Below, one piece after another: positions 9,179 through 16,436 of a stretch of DNA of 25,000 bases (position 1 is the first letter of the stretch; every line of letters starts with the position of its first letter). Position numbers and translations under genes: made by a program. This DNA is from Paratrimastix pyriformis (taxonomy: Eukaryota; Preaxostyla; Paratrimastigidae). The stretch is taken from NCBI GenBank assembly GCA_027972325.1, contig JAPMOS010000238.1, positions 1 through 25,000 on the forward strand, given 5' to 3'. Under the pieces are notes generated by a model. The model was not told the DNA's origin. It saw nothing but the letters and a program-made list of their open reading frames with translations, and did not search any database.

Positions 9179-9547
9179 TTATTTTGCTTGAGCATCTTCC
9201 AACAGTTTCTTTTCAGACAGAACTTGTTCTTTAGATTTGAACTTGATTTTTCCTTCAGGCAAATCATTATGTAACTGATCCCTCCTAAGAACAAAATCCA
9301 TATTATCCAAAAGTTCATTACTTACTGTGTCATCTTTTATAGAGACTTTAGATTTTTCTTCAGGTTCAGGTTCAGGTTCAGGTTCAGGTTCGGATTCAGA
9401 TTCGGATTCAGGTTCGGATTCGGATTCAGATTCTTCTGATTCAGACTTATCACCGTACGGAATAGAAATTTCACTATTTTCGGATGAAATTGATTGACTA
9501 TCATCATCATTACTTGATGATTCAGATTCGGTATCAGATTTTGGCAT
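9179..9547 (-). CDS. Acidic Ser/Glu/Pro-repeat protein (122 aa)
   Basis: The protein starts MPKSDTESESSSNDDD and carries a hexanucleotide-encoded run of Glu-Ser then Glu-Pro dipeptides (about residues 34-66). A mixed Lys/Glu-rich C-terminal part follows. The start is supported by TATCA on the minus strand at 9561-9557, 10 nt upstream. Its stop falls right at the junction with the PolB fragment at about 9180, so its true C-terminal end may be missing. The N-terminal style resembles the broken acidic gene that starts at 15220. Its function is unknown. Such acidic, disordered proteins are common in virus-like elements but cannot be assigned from sequence. It reads towards the segment B junction. 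Confidence 0.65.
   Translation of the reverse strand: MPKSDTESESSSNDDDSQSISSENSEISIPYGDKSESEESESESEPESESESEPEPEPEPEPEEKSKVSIKDDTVSNELLDNMDFVLRRDQLHNDLPEGKIKFKSKEQVLSEKKLLEDAQAK
9350..9440. repeat. Hexanucleotide repeat coding for Glu-Pro / Glu-Ser dipeptides
   Basis: Tandem GGTTCA, GATTCA and GATTCG hexamers give the Glu-Pro and Glu-Ser repeats of the minus-strand acidic protein. It is a low-complexity tract prone to length change. Confidence 0.85.
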
Positions 9548-9624
9548 GGTATAGATTGATATATTTCAGACACAAAATATATTTCGGAAATTTTTTTTCT
9601 GATGGAATTATATCAAAAAGAAGA

Positions 9625-10563
9625 ATGCAAAAAGACGAGCAAATAGAAAAGGTAAAGCATGAAGTTTATCCATGTTCACAATGTCAGAAAATATATAAAA
9701 CAAAAGGAGGATTTGAGCGGCACAAATGCGCGGGGCCAAAAGTGAAGAAAGTAAAAGTACCAAAAGAGAAAAAGGATAAGCAAGTAAAACAAATAATCGA
9801 AAAGGAAGAAGAACCAATTGAGCAAAAGCCTATTGTGTTTGTTCCACCGGAAGTGAAGGAGACAGGTACAAATATTATTAAGATTGATAATGTAAGGCTA
9901 CCAAAGTTCAATTCATCAGAGATTGTCGATAGGTTTCAGAACAAAAAAGAACCATTCATTTCGTTGCATTATGGAATGAAAGAAAGTGGAAAGACAACAT
10001 CCGTACTGTCAATAATCAAGCAAATCAGAAGTGAAATTGACAGTATATACCTATTTACAGTGGCACAGGACAACAAAGATAAATACCAGAAAGAGCTTGG
10101 TAAGATTTCGGATGACCATTGTTTTGGAGGGTTCGACGACGAAGACACACCATTATTCATAGAAAAACTAATTAAATTTCAGGAAAAGACCAAAGGAAAG
10201 AAGACAGTTTTGCTAATATTTGACGACATATTAGATGGAGGAAATAAGTTACATCATAGTGAGCTTTTAGGAAGCCTATTTTGCAACCACAGAAGGTATA
10301 ACATATCAGTTATCCTTACGACACAAATACCAACGGGAATATCACCGAAGACCAGACAGAACACCAACTATTGTTTTGTGCATTACACCAAAAATGAATC
10401 AGTTAAGGATATGATATATAGGGATTACATGTCATGCATGAAGAAGACAGACTTTTTGGATTTGTTTGAGAAAGTGACAGCAGACCATAACATTTTAGTG
10501 ATTAAGCCACTATTACACGACAACTATTTGGAACTATACAATGCCTTTTGGAATCAGAAATAA
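9625..10563 (+). CDS. A32/FtsK-HerA-like genome-packaging ATPase with N-terminal zinc finger
   Basis: The 312-residue ATPase would drive element DNA into the capsid. Walker A is GMKESGKTT (117-125) and Walker B is TVLLIFDD (194-201). A following RRYNISVILTTQIP stretch with TRQN fits the A32-like viral packaging family found in Polintons and NCLDV. An unusual N-terminal extension holds a C-x2-C-x12-H-x-C finger (C17, C20, H33, C35) and a Lys/Val-rich linker to about residue 80. The frame is open further upstream, but I chose the Met at 9625 because TATCA lies 10 nt before it (9611-9615) and the upstream residues have no family character. It overlaps no gene and looks whole. Confidence 0.92.
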   Translation: MQKDEQIEKVKHEVYPCSQCQKIYKTKGGFERHKCAGPKVKKVKVPKEKKDKQVKQIIEKEEEPIEQKPIVFVPPEVKETGTNIIKIDNVRLPKFNSSEIVDRFQNKKEPFISLHYGMKESGKTTSVLSIIKQIRSEIDSIYLFTVAQDNKDKYQKELGKISDDHCFGGFDDEDTPLFIEKLIKFQEKTKGKKTVLLIFDDILDGGNKLHHSELLGSLFCNHRRYNISVILTTQIPTGISPKTRQNTNYCFVHYTKNESVKDMIYRDYMSCMKKTDFLDLFEKVTADHNILVIKPLLHDNYLELYNAFWNQK

Positions 10564-10566
10564 ATA

Positions 10567-10582
10567 CTTAAAATAATTATCT
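10567..10582 (+). promoter_or_regulatory. Bipartite ACTTAAA ... TATCT promoter-like motif
   Basis: ACTTAAA at 10567-10573 and TATCT at 10578-10582 lie 21 nt before the ATG at 10603, in the 39-bp gap after the ATPase stop. Confidence 0.5.
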
Positions 10583-10602
10583 GATCTAGGATTAATTACC
10601 GG

Positions 10603-10983
10603 ATGAAAAAATCAATCCATGATAAGATGATGAAGTTGAACAAAATGGAGAAAGAGATGCATGAAAAAATGATTCAACTTGATGGAATGAAAACGGAGAT
10701 AAAGCGAGAATGGGATCAGATCCATTTATCGAGGATGGAAATACATAACACAAATAGTTATGAAAATGAGGTGCAAAGGTTTAAGACGAAATGTCTTATT
10801 TCGATATGTGTCACAGGTGAGATTGATGGAAACTTAATATGGGGCATAGGGTGTTCACTACCACGTGATGTGATCGATTCAGTTGTGAAATCTGTAGAAC
10901 AAGAAGTATATCGAGCTAAAGTCGAAAAGGTGGAAAGAGATATGAATAAGCCATATCACGGAAAAATTTATGATTGCAAATAA
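10603..10983 (+). CDS. Small coiled-coil protein, paralogue 1 (126 aa)
   Basis: No named family is recognised. Residues 1-45 are Met/Lys/Glu-rich with heptad-like spacing and probably form a coiled coil. A short conserved block follows, KCLISICVTGEIDGNLIWG, and then a Val/Glu/Lys-rich helix. The next gene (11028-11411) has the same layout and a matching block, so the two form a tandem duplication. The start is backed by a TATCT motif 21 nt upstream. It sits between the ATPase and the capsid gene, all on the plus strand. Confidence 0.7.
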   Translation: MKKSIHDKMMKLNKMEKEMHEKMIQLDGMKTEIKREWDQIHLSRMEIHNTNSYENEVQRFKTKCLISICVTGEIDGNLIWGIGCSLPRDVIDSVVKSVEQEVYRAKVEKVERDMNKPYHGKIYDCK

Positions 10984-10986
10984 AAC

Positions 10987-11003
10987 ACTTAAAAATATTA
11001 TCT
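10987..11003 (+). promoter_or_regulatory. Bipartite ACTTAAA ... TATCT promoter-like motif
   Basis: ACTTAAA at 10987-10993 and TATCT at 10999-11003 lie 25 nt before the ATG at 11028. The arrangement is almost the same as before the paralogue at 10603. Confidence 0.5.
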
Positions 11004-11027
11004 ATTATAGAATTATTAATAACAAGA

Positions 11028-11411
11028 ATGCAAAAAGAAATGCAAAAAGAAATACGAATGAAGATTCATTGGAAGGTGCAAGAGTTAATAAAGGAGGCAT
11101 GTGAGAGACAGGAAAAAGAGACTATAAGTAAAATGTGGAAAGTATTTGGTGTTATACAGGAAGAAGAAAAGAATAATGCAAAGCATTACGAAACAACTGT
11201 GAAAATTTCGATTGATACTTTGAGATGCAAAGAAGAAAAAATGAGGTATGAAAATGCATGTCTTTATTCGATATGCGCTACAGGTAAAATCAGCGAAGAT
11301 TTGGTGATTGGTAGTTTATACAAGCAGTCAGAACATGATCTGAAGACAATAAGGGAACGAATTCTATTAGAAATAGAGCGTCAGAAAAATGCAGCAAACG
11401 CAAGTCAGTAA
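11028..11411 (+). CDS. Small coiled-coil protein, paralogue 2 (127 aa)
   Basis: The layout matches the preceding gene: a Lys/Glu/Gln-rich helical first half, the block ACLYSICATGKISEDLVIG, and a charged helical tail (RERILLEIERQK). The block aligns with KCLISICVTGEIDGNLIWG of the neighbour, so both come from one ancestor and have diverged strongly outside it. I preferred the Met at 11028 to one upstream at 10974, because the promoter motif at 10987-11003 falls between them and the upstream residues are not shared. The function is unknown. A DNA-binding or virion-internal helper protein is possible but unsupported. Confidence 0.7.
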   Translation: MQKEMQKEIRMKIHWKVQELIKEACERQEKETISKMWKVFGVIQEEEKNNAKHYETTVKISIDTLRCKEEKMRYENACLYSICATGKISEDLVIGSLYKQSEHDLKTIRERILLEIERQKNAANASQ

Positions 11412-11448
11412 AAGTCATTTTTGTTTTCATCAATTTAATCGAATTTTT

Positions 11449-11453
11449 TATCA
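11449..11453 (+). promoter_or_regulatory. TATCA start motif of the capsid gene
   Basis: TATCA follows a TTTTTT run, 22 nt before the MCP ATG. The TCA within it fits the trichomonad initiator style. Confidence 0.45.
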
Positions 11454-11474
11454 TGGTATAATATTAATTCTACC

Positions 11475-12686
11475 ATGGCAACATCAATTATTCTCAAATC
11501 CCACACGAACCAGAATTCAGACTTAGAACGAAATACCACAAAAGTGAATGAATTCACCGATGACCGAACGACAAAGATACGGAAGCCTAAGATAGTGACT
11601 GACCCAGTTGTAATAAAGCCGAACAGACAGATTTCTTTTGGAAGCACCGCCCAGTTCGACATTAATAAATACAGTGGACTTGTGTCAGGCAATGACATTC
11701 ACCTACACATTAGACTTGGTGCGACTACAGCATCAGCCGGAGCCGTATCATATGTTGATGGATATATGCTTAAGCTTATCAAATCGATTAAGTTCAAACA
11801 TCAGGCACGTGAAATCTATAAACTAGACAATGCCGGCATTTATCAGTATTACCAACGTGCCATTAGCGAACGTAAACAGCTAATGATGGCAAATGCCCGA
11901 GTAGGTTCGACGGGTGATGACATAAATGCGGCAGTTGCCCAGGAGGGACTGATATACATTCCGAATCCGTTCATTGACTTTAACCCCCTAAAACTTGATT
12001 TGCTACAGTCCAATCCGTATTTCGAAATAGAAATATCACCTTTGTCAACAATCGCATCATCATCTACAGCCGGCGCAACACTTGCAAACAACTTTATTGA
12101 TGTTGAACTAATTGCTAATTACTTAACGATGCATGAGGATGAAAAACGTGTCATTATGCATTCGGGGCAGGATGCACTTTCGGGTATTGTCACGGTTCAG
12201 AATGAATTTGTAGATTCATCAGCCTATTTAGTATCACAGGGTGCGACATCAATCACATGCGATTTGCCATTTGATGAAGTTGAATACCTATCGATGTATC
12301 TGTCAGATGACACCACGGCATCACCATTCACGGGAACCCCTTATATATCCGAATACCATCTTTCGGTGGATAATAAGAACTATCCAGACACAACCATAAG
12401 TGCCATGTCCCAACGATTCCAACAGATGATGTATTTCCGGAAGGCATTTGACAAGAACATTTACACGCTTAGATTCTCAGGACTGCCAAGCAAGGATGAT
12501 GATATCGAATCGTACGGTAATGTTTATGGCACTATTGTCCTAAAAGAATATTCTAACCCTAAATTAGTCGTAACTTTCACTCAGGCATTACCCCACAACT
12601 GTACATTGAATGTACTAACGTATGGACGTGCATGGTACCGTTATAACGAACGACAGGGCACCCTCACTGTTGAACACAAAAACTAA
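11475..12686 (+). CDS. Major capsid protein, double jelly-roll type
   Basis: The 403-residue protein has the composition and layout of Polinton capsid proteins: a polar N-terminal arm (1-40), then beta-rich segments with few Lys/Glu runs. Typical features are IVTDPVVIKPNRQISFG near the start, YVDGYMLKLIKSIKF (about residues 92-106), IPNPFIDFNPLKLDLLQSNP in the middle, and a second beta-rich half ending in LPHNCTLNVLTYGRAWYRYN. The NVL...GRAWYRY ending corresponds to the conserved C-terminal strand of this family. Homologues assemble icosahedral shells. The position after the ATPase supports the call. A TATCA motif lies 22 nt upstream. The frame looks whole. A fold search would settle the call, since the sequence itself is strongly diverged. 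Confidence 0.8.
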   Translation: MATSIILKSHTNQNSDLERNTTKVNEFTDDRTTKIRKPKIVTDPVVIKPNRQISFGSTAQFDINKYSGLVSGNDIHLHIRLGATTASAGAVSYVDGYMLKLIKSIKFKHQAREIYKLDNAGIYQYYQRAISERKQLMMANARVGSTGDDINAAVAQEGLIYIPNPFIDFNPLKLDLLQSNPYFEIEISPLSTIASSSTAGATLANNFIDVELIANYLTMHEDEKRVIMHSGQDALSGIVTVQNEFVDSSAYLVSQGATSITCDLPFDEVEYLSMYLSDDTTASPFTGTPYISEYHLSVDNKNYPDTTISAMSQRFQQMMYFRKAFDKNIYTLRFSGLPSKDDDIESYGNVYGTIVLKEYSNPKLVVTFTQALPHNCTLNVLTYGRAWYRYNERQGTLTVEHKN

Positions 12687-13189
12687 GGGTTCCAATCTGC
12701 CAGAATCATTAGTAATGATATAAAACACGAAAAACAATCATAAAAAAGCACTATGTCACATTTGTTCAATTTTCATGAAGTGAAATGCTTGCATTTCACT
12801 CTGATTTGCATTCGCAAATCTCCTCATGCGATACTTTATGTCAAAATGAAGGATGATGATCTGACACATTTTTATCATCGCAAACCACTTTATTTGATTA
12901 CCAAAACTACTTAAAACATCGAAATCCAGTGTTCTAACAACACTTTGATGGATATTTCATCGACAATTTGCAATACGAAATTGTCAAACTTGCGCAGCTC
13001 CGTTCACGATAAGTAAAGGTCAGATTTCTTAGCTTTTTTCGGGGATTAATCTTTTGATATCATACAACAAAAAAGTCCCGGTATGTGCCGGGCACTTATG
13101 CACTCGAACGCGCACTAACGTGCAAAAACGATTTTGTATAGGAATTTTTTCTCGAAATTTCTAAGTCAAAATGACAATTTTTTTTCTGC
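12687..13189. other. Hairpin-rich non-coding spacer after the capsid gene
   Basis: No supported gene is seen in these 500 bp. At least five inverted repeats occur: 12779-12800 (10-bp stem), 12803-12820 (7-bp), 12928-12944 (6-bp), 12962-12985 (8-bp) and 13073-13097 (4 + 5 bp with a one-base bulge). Such density in AT-rich DNA suggests a structured RNA, a transcript 3' end, or a replication or packaging signal. Part of it could also be a decayed front part of the gene that ends at 13555. Confidence 0.6.
12779..12832 (+). repeat. Double-hairpin motif, copy 1
   Basis: Hairpin 1 (AGTGAAATGC-TT-GCATTTCACT, 12779-12800) is followed by CT and hairpin 2 (GATTTGC-ATTC-GCAAATC, 12803-12820), then TCCTCATGCG. 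The same order of two hairpins, linker and tail recurs at 19937-19990 with different stem bases. Confidence 0.6.
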
Positions 13190-13555
13190 ATGATTTGTAT
13201 TAAACCAATCATGTATATATCATTAAACTTAGTTTCCACTCTTAAAACAGTTGAATTGAACCAGTGGATGAACAAAAATCCAAATTCCTTAACATTAGTC
13301 AGTAGTCATCTTATCACGGATTCGCTTATCAGACGTATCTATTTCATTGTTATTAAAGATCTTTATAGTGAACAAATCATTAGCAACGTCACAACCGATG
13401 CCGCAATACCAGTTTACGCTGGAACACATAACAAATGCCTTAGACTTACAGCATCATCGGCAATGACTAGAAGGTATGAATATTTGATATTGGATGAATC
13501 AGGGAACCCTACAACTGACAATGTCGCCGTGAATATGTTATTTGCAGTTGATTAA
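13190..13555 (+). CDS. Unknown protein, beta-rich C-terminal part (up to 121 aa)
   Basis: The open frame ends at 13555. Its second half (VTTDAAIPVYAG, then LRLTASSAMTRRYEYLIL, ending NMLFAVD) is Val/Thr/Leu-rich, lacks long charged runs, and looks like beta-strands of a jelly-roll or spike-like structural protein. The location between the MCP and other likely virion genes fits, but no family is recognised. The start is unclear. Met at 13190 and 13211 both lack a good motif, and TATCA at 13218-13222 lies inside the frame, so Met 13268 is possible. It may be the remaining end of a longer gene. Confidence 0.5.
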   Translation: MICIKPIMYISLNLVSTLKTVELNQWMNKNPNSLTLVSSHLITDSLIRRIYFIVIKDLYSEQIISNVTTDAAIPVYAGTHNKCLRLTASSAMTRRYEYLILDESGNPTTDNVAVNMLFAVD

Positions 13556-13582
13556 CTTGTCATTGTTCTTGCAAAACCAATT

Positions 13583-13795
13583 TTATACCGTTTCACCTTT
13601 CATCTCCATGTCTTGTGTGACATGCATGAAAGGTTTCACCTGATTAGGTGCACAAATCCTATATCGTAGATATCTGTCAGTCTTATGCACACGTTTTATG
13701 GCTTTTAATTTGTGTTCTTTTAACCATTTCTTACATCGTTTGGAGTCATATGATGTAATATCGAACAGGACAGCTTGCGTAGTAAATATTGTCAT
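13583..13795 (-). CDS. Small basic protein with WLKEHKLK / LRYRI motif (70 aa)
   Basis: This 70-residue Lys-rich ORF has the order AVLFDI, KRCKKWLKEHKLKAIKRVHKT, LRYRICAPNQ. I recall small viral proteins with a WLK-x-H ... T-x-x-x-LRYR ... P pattern in large DNA viruses and virus-like elements, and this fits that pattern, but I cannot name the family with certainty. It is transcribed against its neighbours, ending 27 bp from the stop of the 121-aa frame. The 49-bp gap to the 247-aa gene would serve as a divergent promoter. The size, strand change and motif make a real gene likely. Confidence 0.6.
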   Translation of the reverse strand: MTIFTTQAVLFDITSYDSKRCKKWLKEHKLKAIKRVHKTDRYLRYRICAPNQVKPFMHVTQDMEMKGETV

Positions 13796-13820
13796 TCTTA
13801 AAATGAAACCATAAATTTTT

Positions 13821-13825
13821 TATCA
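13821..13825 (+). promoter_or_regulatory. TATCA start motif
   Basis: TATCA comes after a TTTTTT run and 20 nt before the ATG at 13845, closely like the capsid gene promoter (same AATATTAA-like sequence between motif and ATG). Confidence 0.45.
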
Positions 13826-13844
13826 GCGAATAATATTAACAACA

Positions 13845-14588
13845 ATGCCAGGCGCACAGAAACATCGTAAGCCTAAATCATCATCCTTTGAAGGAATGAT
13901 GAAGAAAATGATGGATCTTATTGACCAACGTAATAGTGGAGTCGATAAAAATATAGCAGATAATAAAGTCTTGATAACACAACCCGAACTTAAGGCAAAT
14001 GTCGATTTTGAATTAGGGACTTTAAGGTTTTACCGAACGGGCGACGAGTGTTGGGCGATTAACTTTGGTGAAGCAGTAATAGAAGGAGATAAGGATGATC
14101 CACTACTGAAAATGTTTGTCGGAAGAAAAATCAATCAGTTCGAAAAGGTTCCAATCGACCGAGCTGATTTCGACTTTGCACACGATGTATTCAAGGAACG
14201 TAGTGAGATTTCCCAGCCATTCTTTGCGAAACAACAGCTCGATAAGGACGCGATCGAATATGCAGCACTTGTAGCTAGATATAAGAACAGTCAAGCAGAA
14301 CTACCGAACTTTGTTAGAAAATATGGACATACATCACCCGTTGTAGATGGATTAAGAAAAGACATGGAAAAAACAGCCCAGTTGATTGATGACTATAATA
14401 ACCAGATACAAGATGAAAAGAATGTGACAGGTAAAGAGCTAAATAAATTCTTCCTATCCAACATGTCTAACCAAGGAAACGTGTTGAATAATATGCTAAA
14501 ACAGAAATTAACAACTGGAGGAAAGCTGTCAGATATGTTTAAATTTGCAGCAGCACCGGCGAAGCCTGGCGATGAAACTGGTTCGTAA
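13845..14588 (+). CDS. Unknown virion-type protein (247 aa)
   Basis: No family is recognised. The protein has a basic N-terminus (MPGAQKHRKPK), an amphipathic Met/Lys-rich helix (17-30), a compact middle with FELGTLRFYRTGDECWAINF (about residues 55-74), and helical regions with a likely coiled coil (140-190). The C-terminal tail is Gly/Ala/Pro-rich. Its promoter closely resembles that of the MCP, including TATCA and the following AATATTAA, so the two are probably co-expressed and this could be a minor capsid, core or tape-like protein. That role is inference from context. The frame looks whole. Confidence 0.75.
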   Translation: MPGAQKHRKPKSSSFEGMMKKMMDLIDQRNSGVDKNIADNKVLITQPELKANVDFELGTLRFYRTGDECWAINFGEAVIEGDKDDPLLKMFVGRKINQFEKVPIDRADFDFAHDVFKERSEISQPFFAKQQLDKDAIEYAALVARYKNSQAELPNFVRKYGHTSPVVDGLRKDMEKTAQLIDDYNNQIQDEKNVTGKELNKFFLSNMSNQGNVLNNMLKQKLTTGGKLSDMFKFAAAPAKPGDETGS

Positions 14589-14594
14589 AAGTTT

Positions 14595-14665
14595 TGTAGC
14601 CGGAACCGGCTTACAGCTTTCTTCTTTGCGGCTTGTTACGGTTTCGTTTTCAGTTCAGTAAGCCG
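14595..14665 (+). terminator. GC-rich hairpins just after the 247-aa gene
   Basis: TGTA-GCCGG-AA-CCGGC-T-TACA at 14595-14615 forms a stem with a one-base bulge 6 nt after the stop. The right arm, CGGCTTAC (14607-14614), can pair instead with GTAAGCCG at 14658-14665. The bulged 4+5 layout is the same as in the hairpin at 13073-13097. It may mark a transcript end, but no such terminator is established for these elements. Confidence 0.35.
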
Positions 14666-14699
14666 TGCTCGTCCTAAAACCCGATTCCATCCTCTTTGG

Positions 14700-15220
14700 T
14701 GTCAGTCCGTTTAAGCATCTTGTCATCGTGGTTCCACGCCAAATGCCACCGGAGCTGGAGCTGATGTAGCAACACCACCCGGCACCACTGGAGGAGGACG
14801 TGCAGGTGGATATGGCTTTTCCTTTTCCTTAGCAACTTCCGCACGCCTTGGTGGATCTTCAGCAGGTGGTGGTTAGCTGGTGGTGGAGGTGGTGGTGGCA
14901 GCTTTCTTTGCTTTCGACTTCTGAATCTTCTGGTGCAACTTTCATCATTTCAAGGGACAGTAATGTAAACAGTTCAGAATCAAGTTTTAGTTCAGTTTTA
15001 TACATGTAAGCAAACATTAATGCTATTAGTGTTTCTTTTTGTTTTTTCGTTAGCTTTTTGTATCTGTTGATACTTTAGGCTTTCCAACTATACGTTTTTT
15101 CTTAGGTGCTATCGGTTCAGGTTCAGATACGGATTCGGATGTGTCTGACCAATCAAATGATTCAGATGAATCACTTTCACTGGATTCAGTATCGTCATTT
15201 GCTGTTTGTTTTCTTCCCAT
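14700..15220 (-). pseudogene. Acidic N-terminal / Pro-rich C-terminal protein, broken
   Basis: Minus-strand coding-like sequence begins at 15220 with MGRKQTANDD and a Ser/Glu/Asp-rich stretch, then a basic PKKKR segment. Further on lie a Leu-rich helical part and, near 14760-14890, a Pro/Ala-rich tail. The composition is clearly protein-like but the frame is broken in a few places, so I treat it as a fossil. The start resembles the acidic protein at 9547 (Thr-Glu-Ser with Asp/Ser runs). It lies 21 bp beyond the end of the membrane-protein gene on the same strand. The function is unknown; PKKKR could be a nuclear localisation signal. Confidence 0.5.
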
Positions 15221-15241
15221 CGTAATAAGTATAAATTTAGG

Positions 15242-16382
15242 TTATAAAATAAATTTACCCATTGCGAATACAAGTGCACCAACTAGCAAATATGGTGTTA
15301 TATTCGTTTTCTCGGAAATGGATGGTTCTATTGGACTATCTGGAATAATTGGTGTAATAGGTTCTTCAGGCTTTTCTGGAATATCAGGAATAAAAGGCTC
15401 ATCAGGTTTTGTAGGTTCATCAGGCGTTATTGGTTCTTCTTTTCGTTTTTCCTTAGCATTCACAACACATTCATTTAATTGTTGTATTTGGACATTCGTC
15501 AATGAACCTATATTCTTCCAATCAATAACATTTCGGCAATCAACACAGACTAAGTCACCCCATTGTGGCTTAGATGGCATTTCAGGCTTCTTAACATTGA
15601 TTTGTGCAATCTTTTGTGATATGTAATCAGACTTATAATAAAAGCTTATCATGAATTCACCGGTTTTGGTTTGGCGATTGACTTCACTCCACTGACACGA
15701 TTGAATATTCAGATTGGCTAAGTCTAATCCATTTTGTTTAACCGTTGATGCAATGTATCTGTCTTTTTCTGTCATGGCTTGGAATGATATCGAATCAATA
15801 TTCCATAAATTTGTAATTGTTGCATGTATGAACTGTATTGTATCATTCATGTAATACCATTTGTTGTATTCATCAATCCATTTATCGTACTTAGCATAAT
15901 AGTCATCTAATTGTGTTAGATATGATGAATTCATTTTAATAATATTTTGTACACCCTTTTCGCATTCTGATAACTCAGTGGTCTTCATCTTCCAATATCT
16001 TTTAGGCAATCCCAATTTTTGAACAATCACGGCATCTCGTAAACTGTGCCTCTGTCGTGGCTTTTGCAATGATCGGAAAAAACTCTTGGTATGAATCGAA
16101 ATCAAAACTATTGTTCTTGGCAAAAGTTAATGATTGTGGAACTGTAAACTCACTGTAGTATGCCCTCGTCCTACCTATTCGTAATGGCATTTCTACTTTC
16201 AGTCTTTTGTATAGATTTGATAATTCTGTCTTACGACTGATCGGGTCTAATAACATCATCTTGCCATAACGACGCATAGATATAAAGTCCATGTAAAGTG
16301 CCATCCTTGTATAACTGACATTGTTCTGTTGGAAACTATTGATGAACTTACTCTCACTATCTATTGAACTCCACGATATCAT
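15242..16382 (-). pseudogene. Membrane protein with C-terminal anchor and Pro-rich stalk, broken
   Basis: The region codes for a protein with an aromatic, polar N-terminal part (MISWSSIDSESKF) and a central part rich in Trp/Tyr. Cys residues appear as QSCQW and VCVDC, followed by NVQIQQLNECV. A stalk of repeated Pro-Asp/Glu-Glu-Pro units and a C-terminal membrane segment (YLLVGALVFAMG) with only a few residues after it complete the layout. This fits a tail-anchored virion membrane or entry protein; a distant link to poxvirus-type entry-complex proteins is speculative. The start at 16382 is supported by TATCA on the minus strand (16399-16395), 13 nt upstream. The gene is divergent from the myristoylated-protein gene at 16437. 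It looks broken at about one place. Confidence 0.65.
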
Positions 16383-16436
16383 CTTGGTGACTAATGATAT
16401 ATAAGATTAAATTTTCGAATCTTATTGTATATCACA
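16383..16436. promoter_or_regulatory. Divergent promoter between two membrane-protein genes
   Basis: The 54-bp AT-rich gap has TATCA for the minus-strand gene at 16399-16395 and TATCA for the plus-strand gene at 16430-16434. The latter leaves a leader of only about 3 nt if the A marks the start of transcription. Confidence 0.55.

Larger units (their letters stand above)
6300..9180. mobile_element. Maverick/Polinton segment B (partial: INT and front part of PolB)
   Basis: A second integrase/PolB head-to-head pair lies in the orientation opposite to segment A, with integrase on the minus strand and PolB on the plus strand. Homology to the third PolB (segment C) continues to about 9180, where sequence of a different gene begins on the opposite strand. 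Both genes are partial. The inner part of PolB is almost identical to the segment C copy over 1.14 kb, so the relationship is recent or was refreshed by gene conversion. B may be a remnant joined to C by recombination, or the duplicated far end of element C. The outer boundary near 6.3 kb is approximate. Confidence 0.75.

Noticed and set aside
9484-9624. Upstream extension of the packaging ATPase to the Met at 9484
   Set aside because: The stretch is antisense to the acidic protein gene and its promoter, and the residues have no family character. TATCA just before 9625 marks the better start.
15141-15626. Plus-strand open frame with collagen-like Gly-Ser-Ser-Gly repeats
   Set aside because: It lies antisense to the Pro-rich stalk of the membrane-protein gene. 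The Gly/Ser pattern is the mirror of the Pro/Asp/Glu codons.
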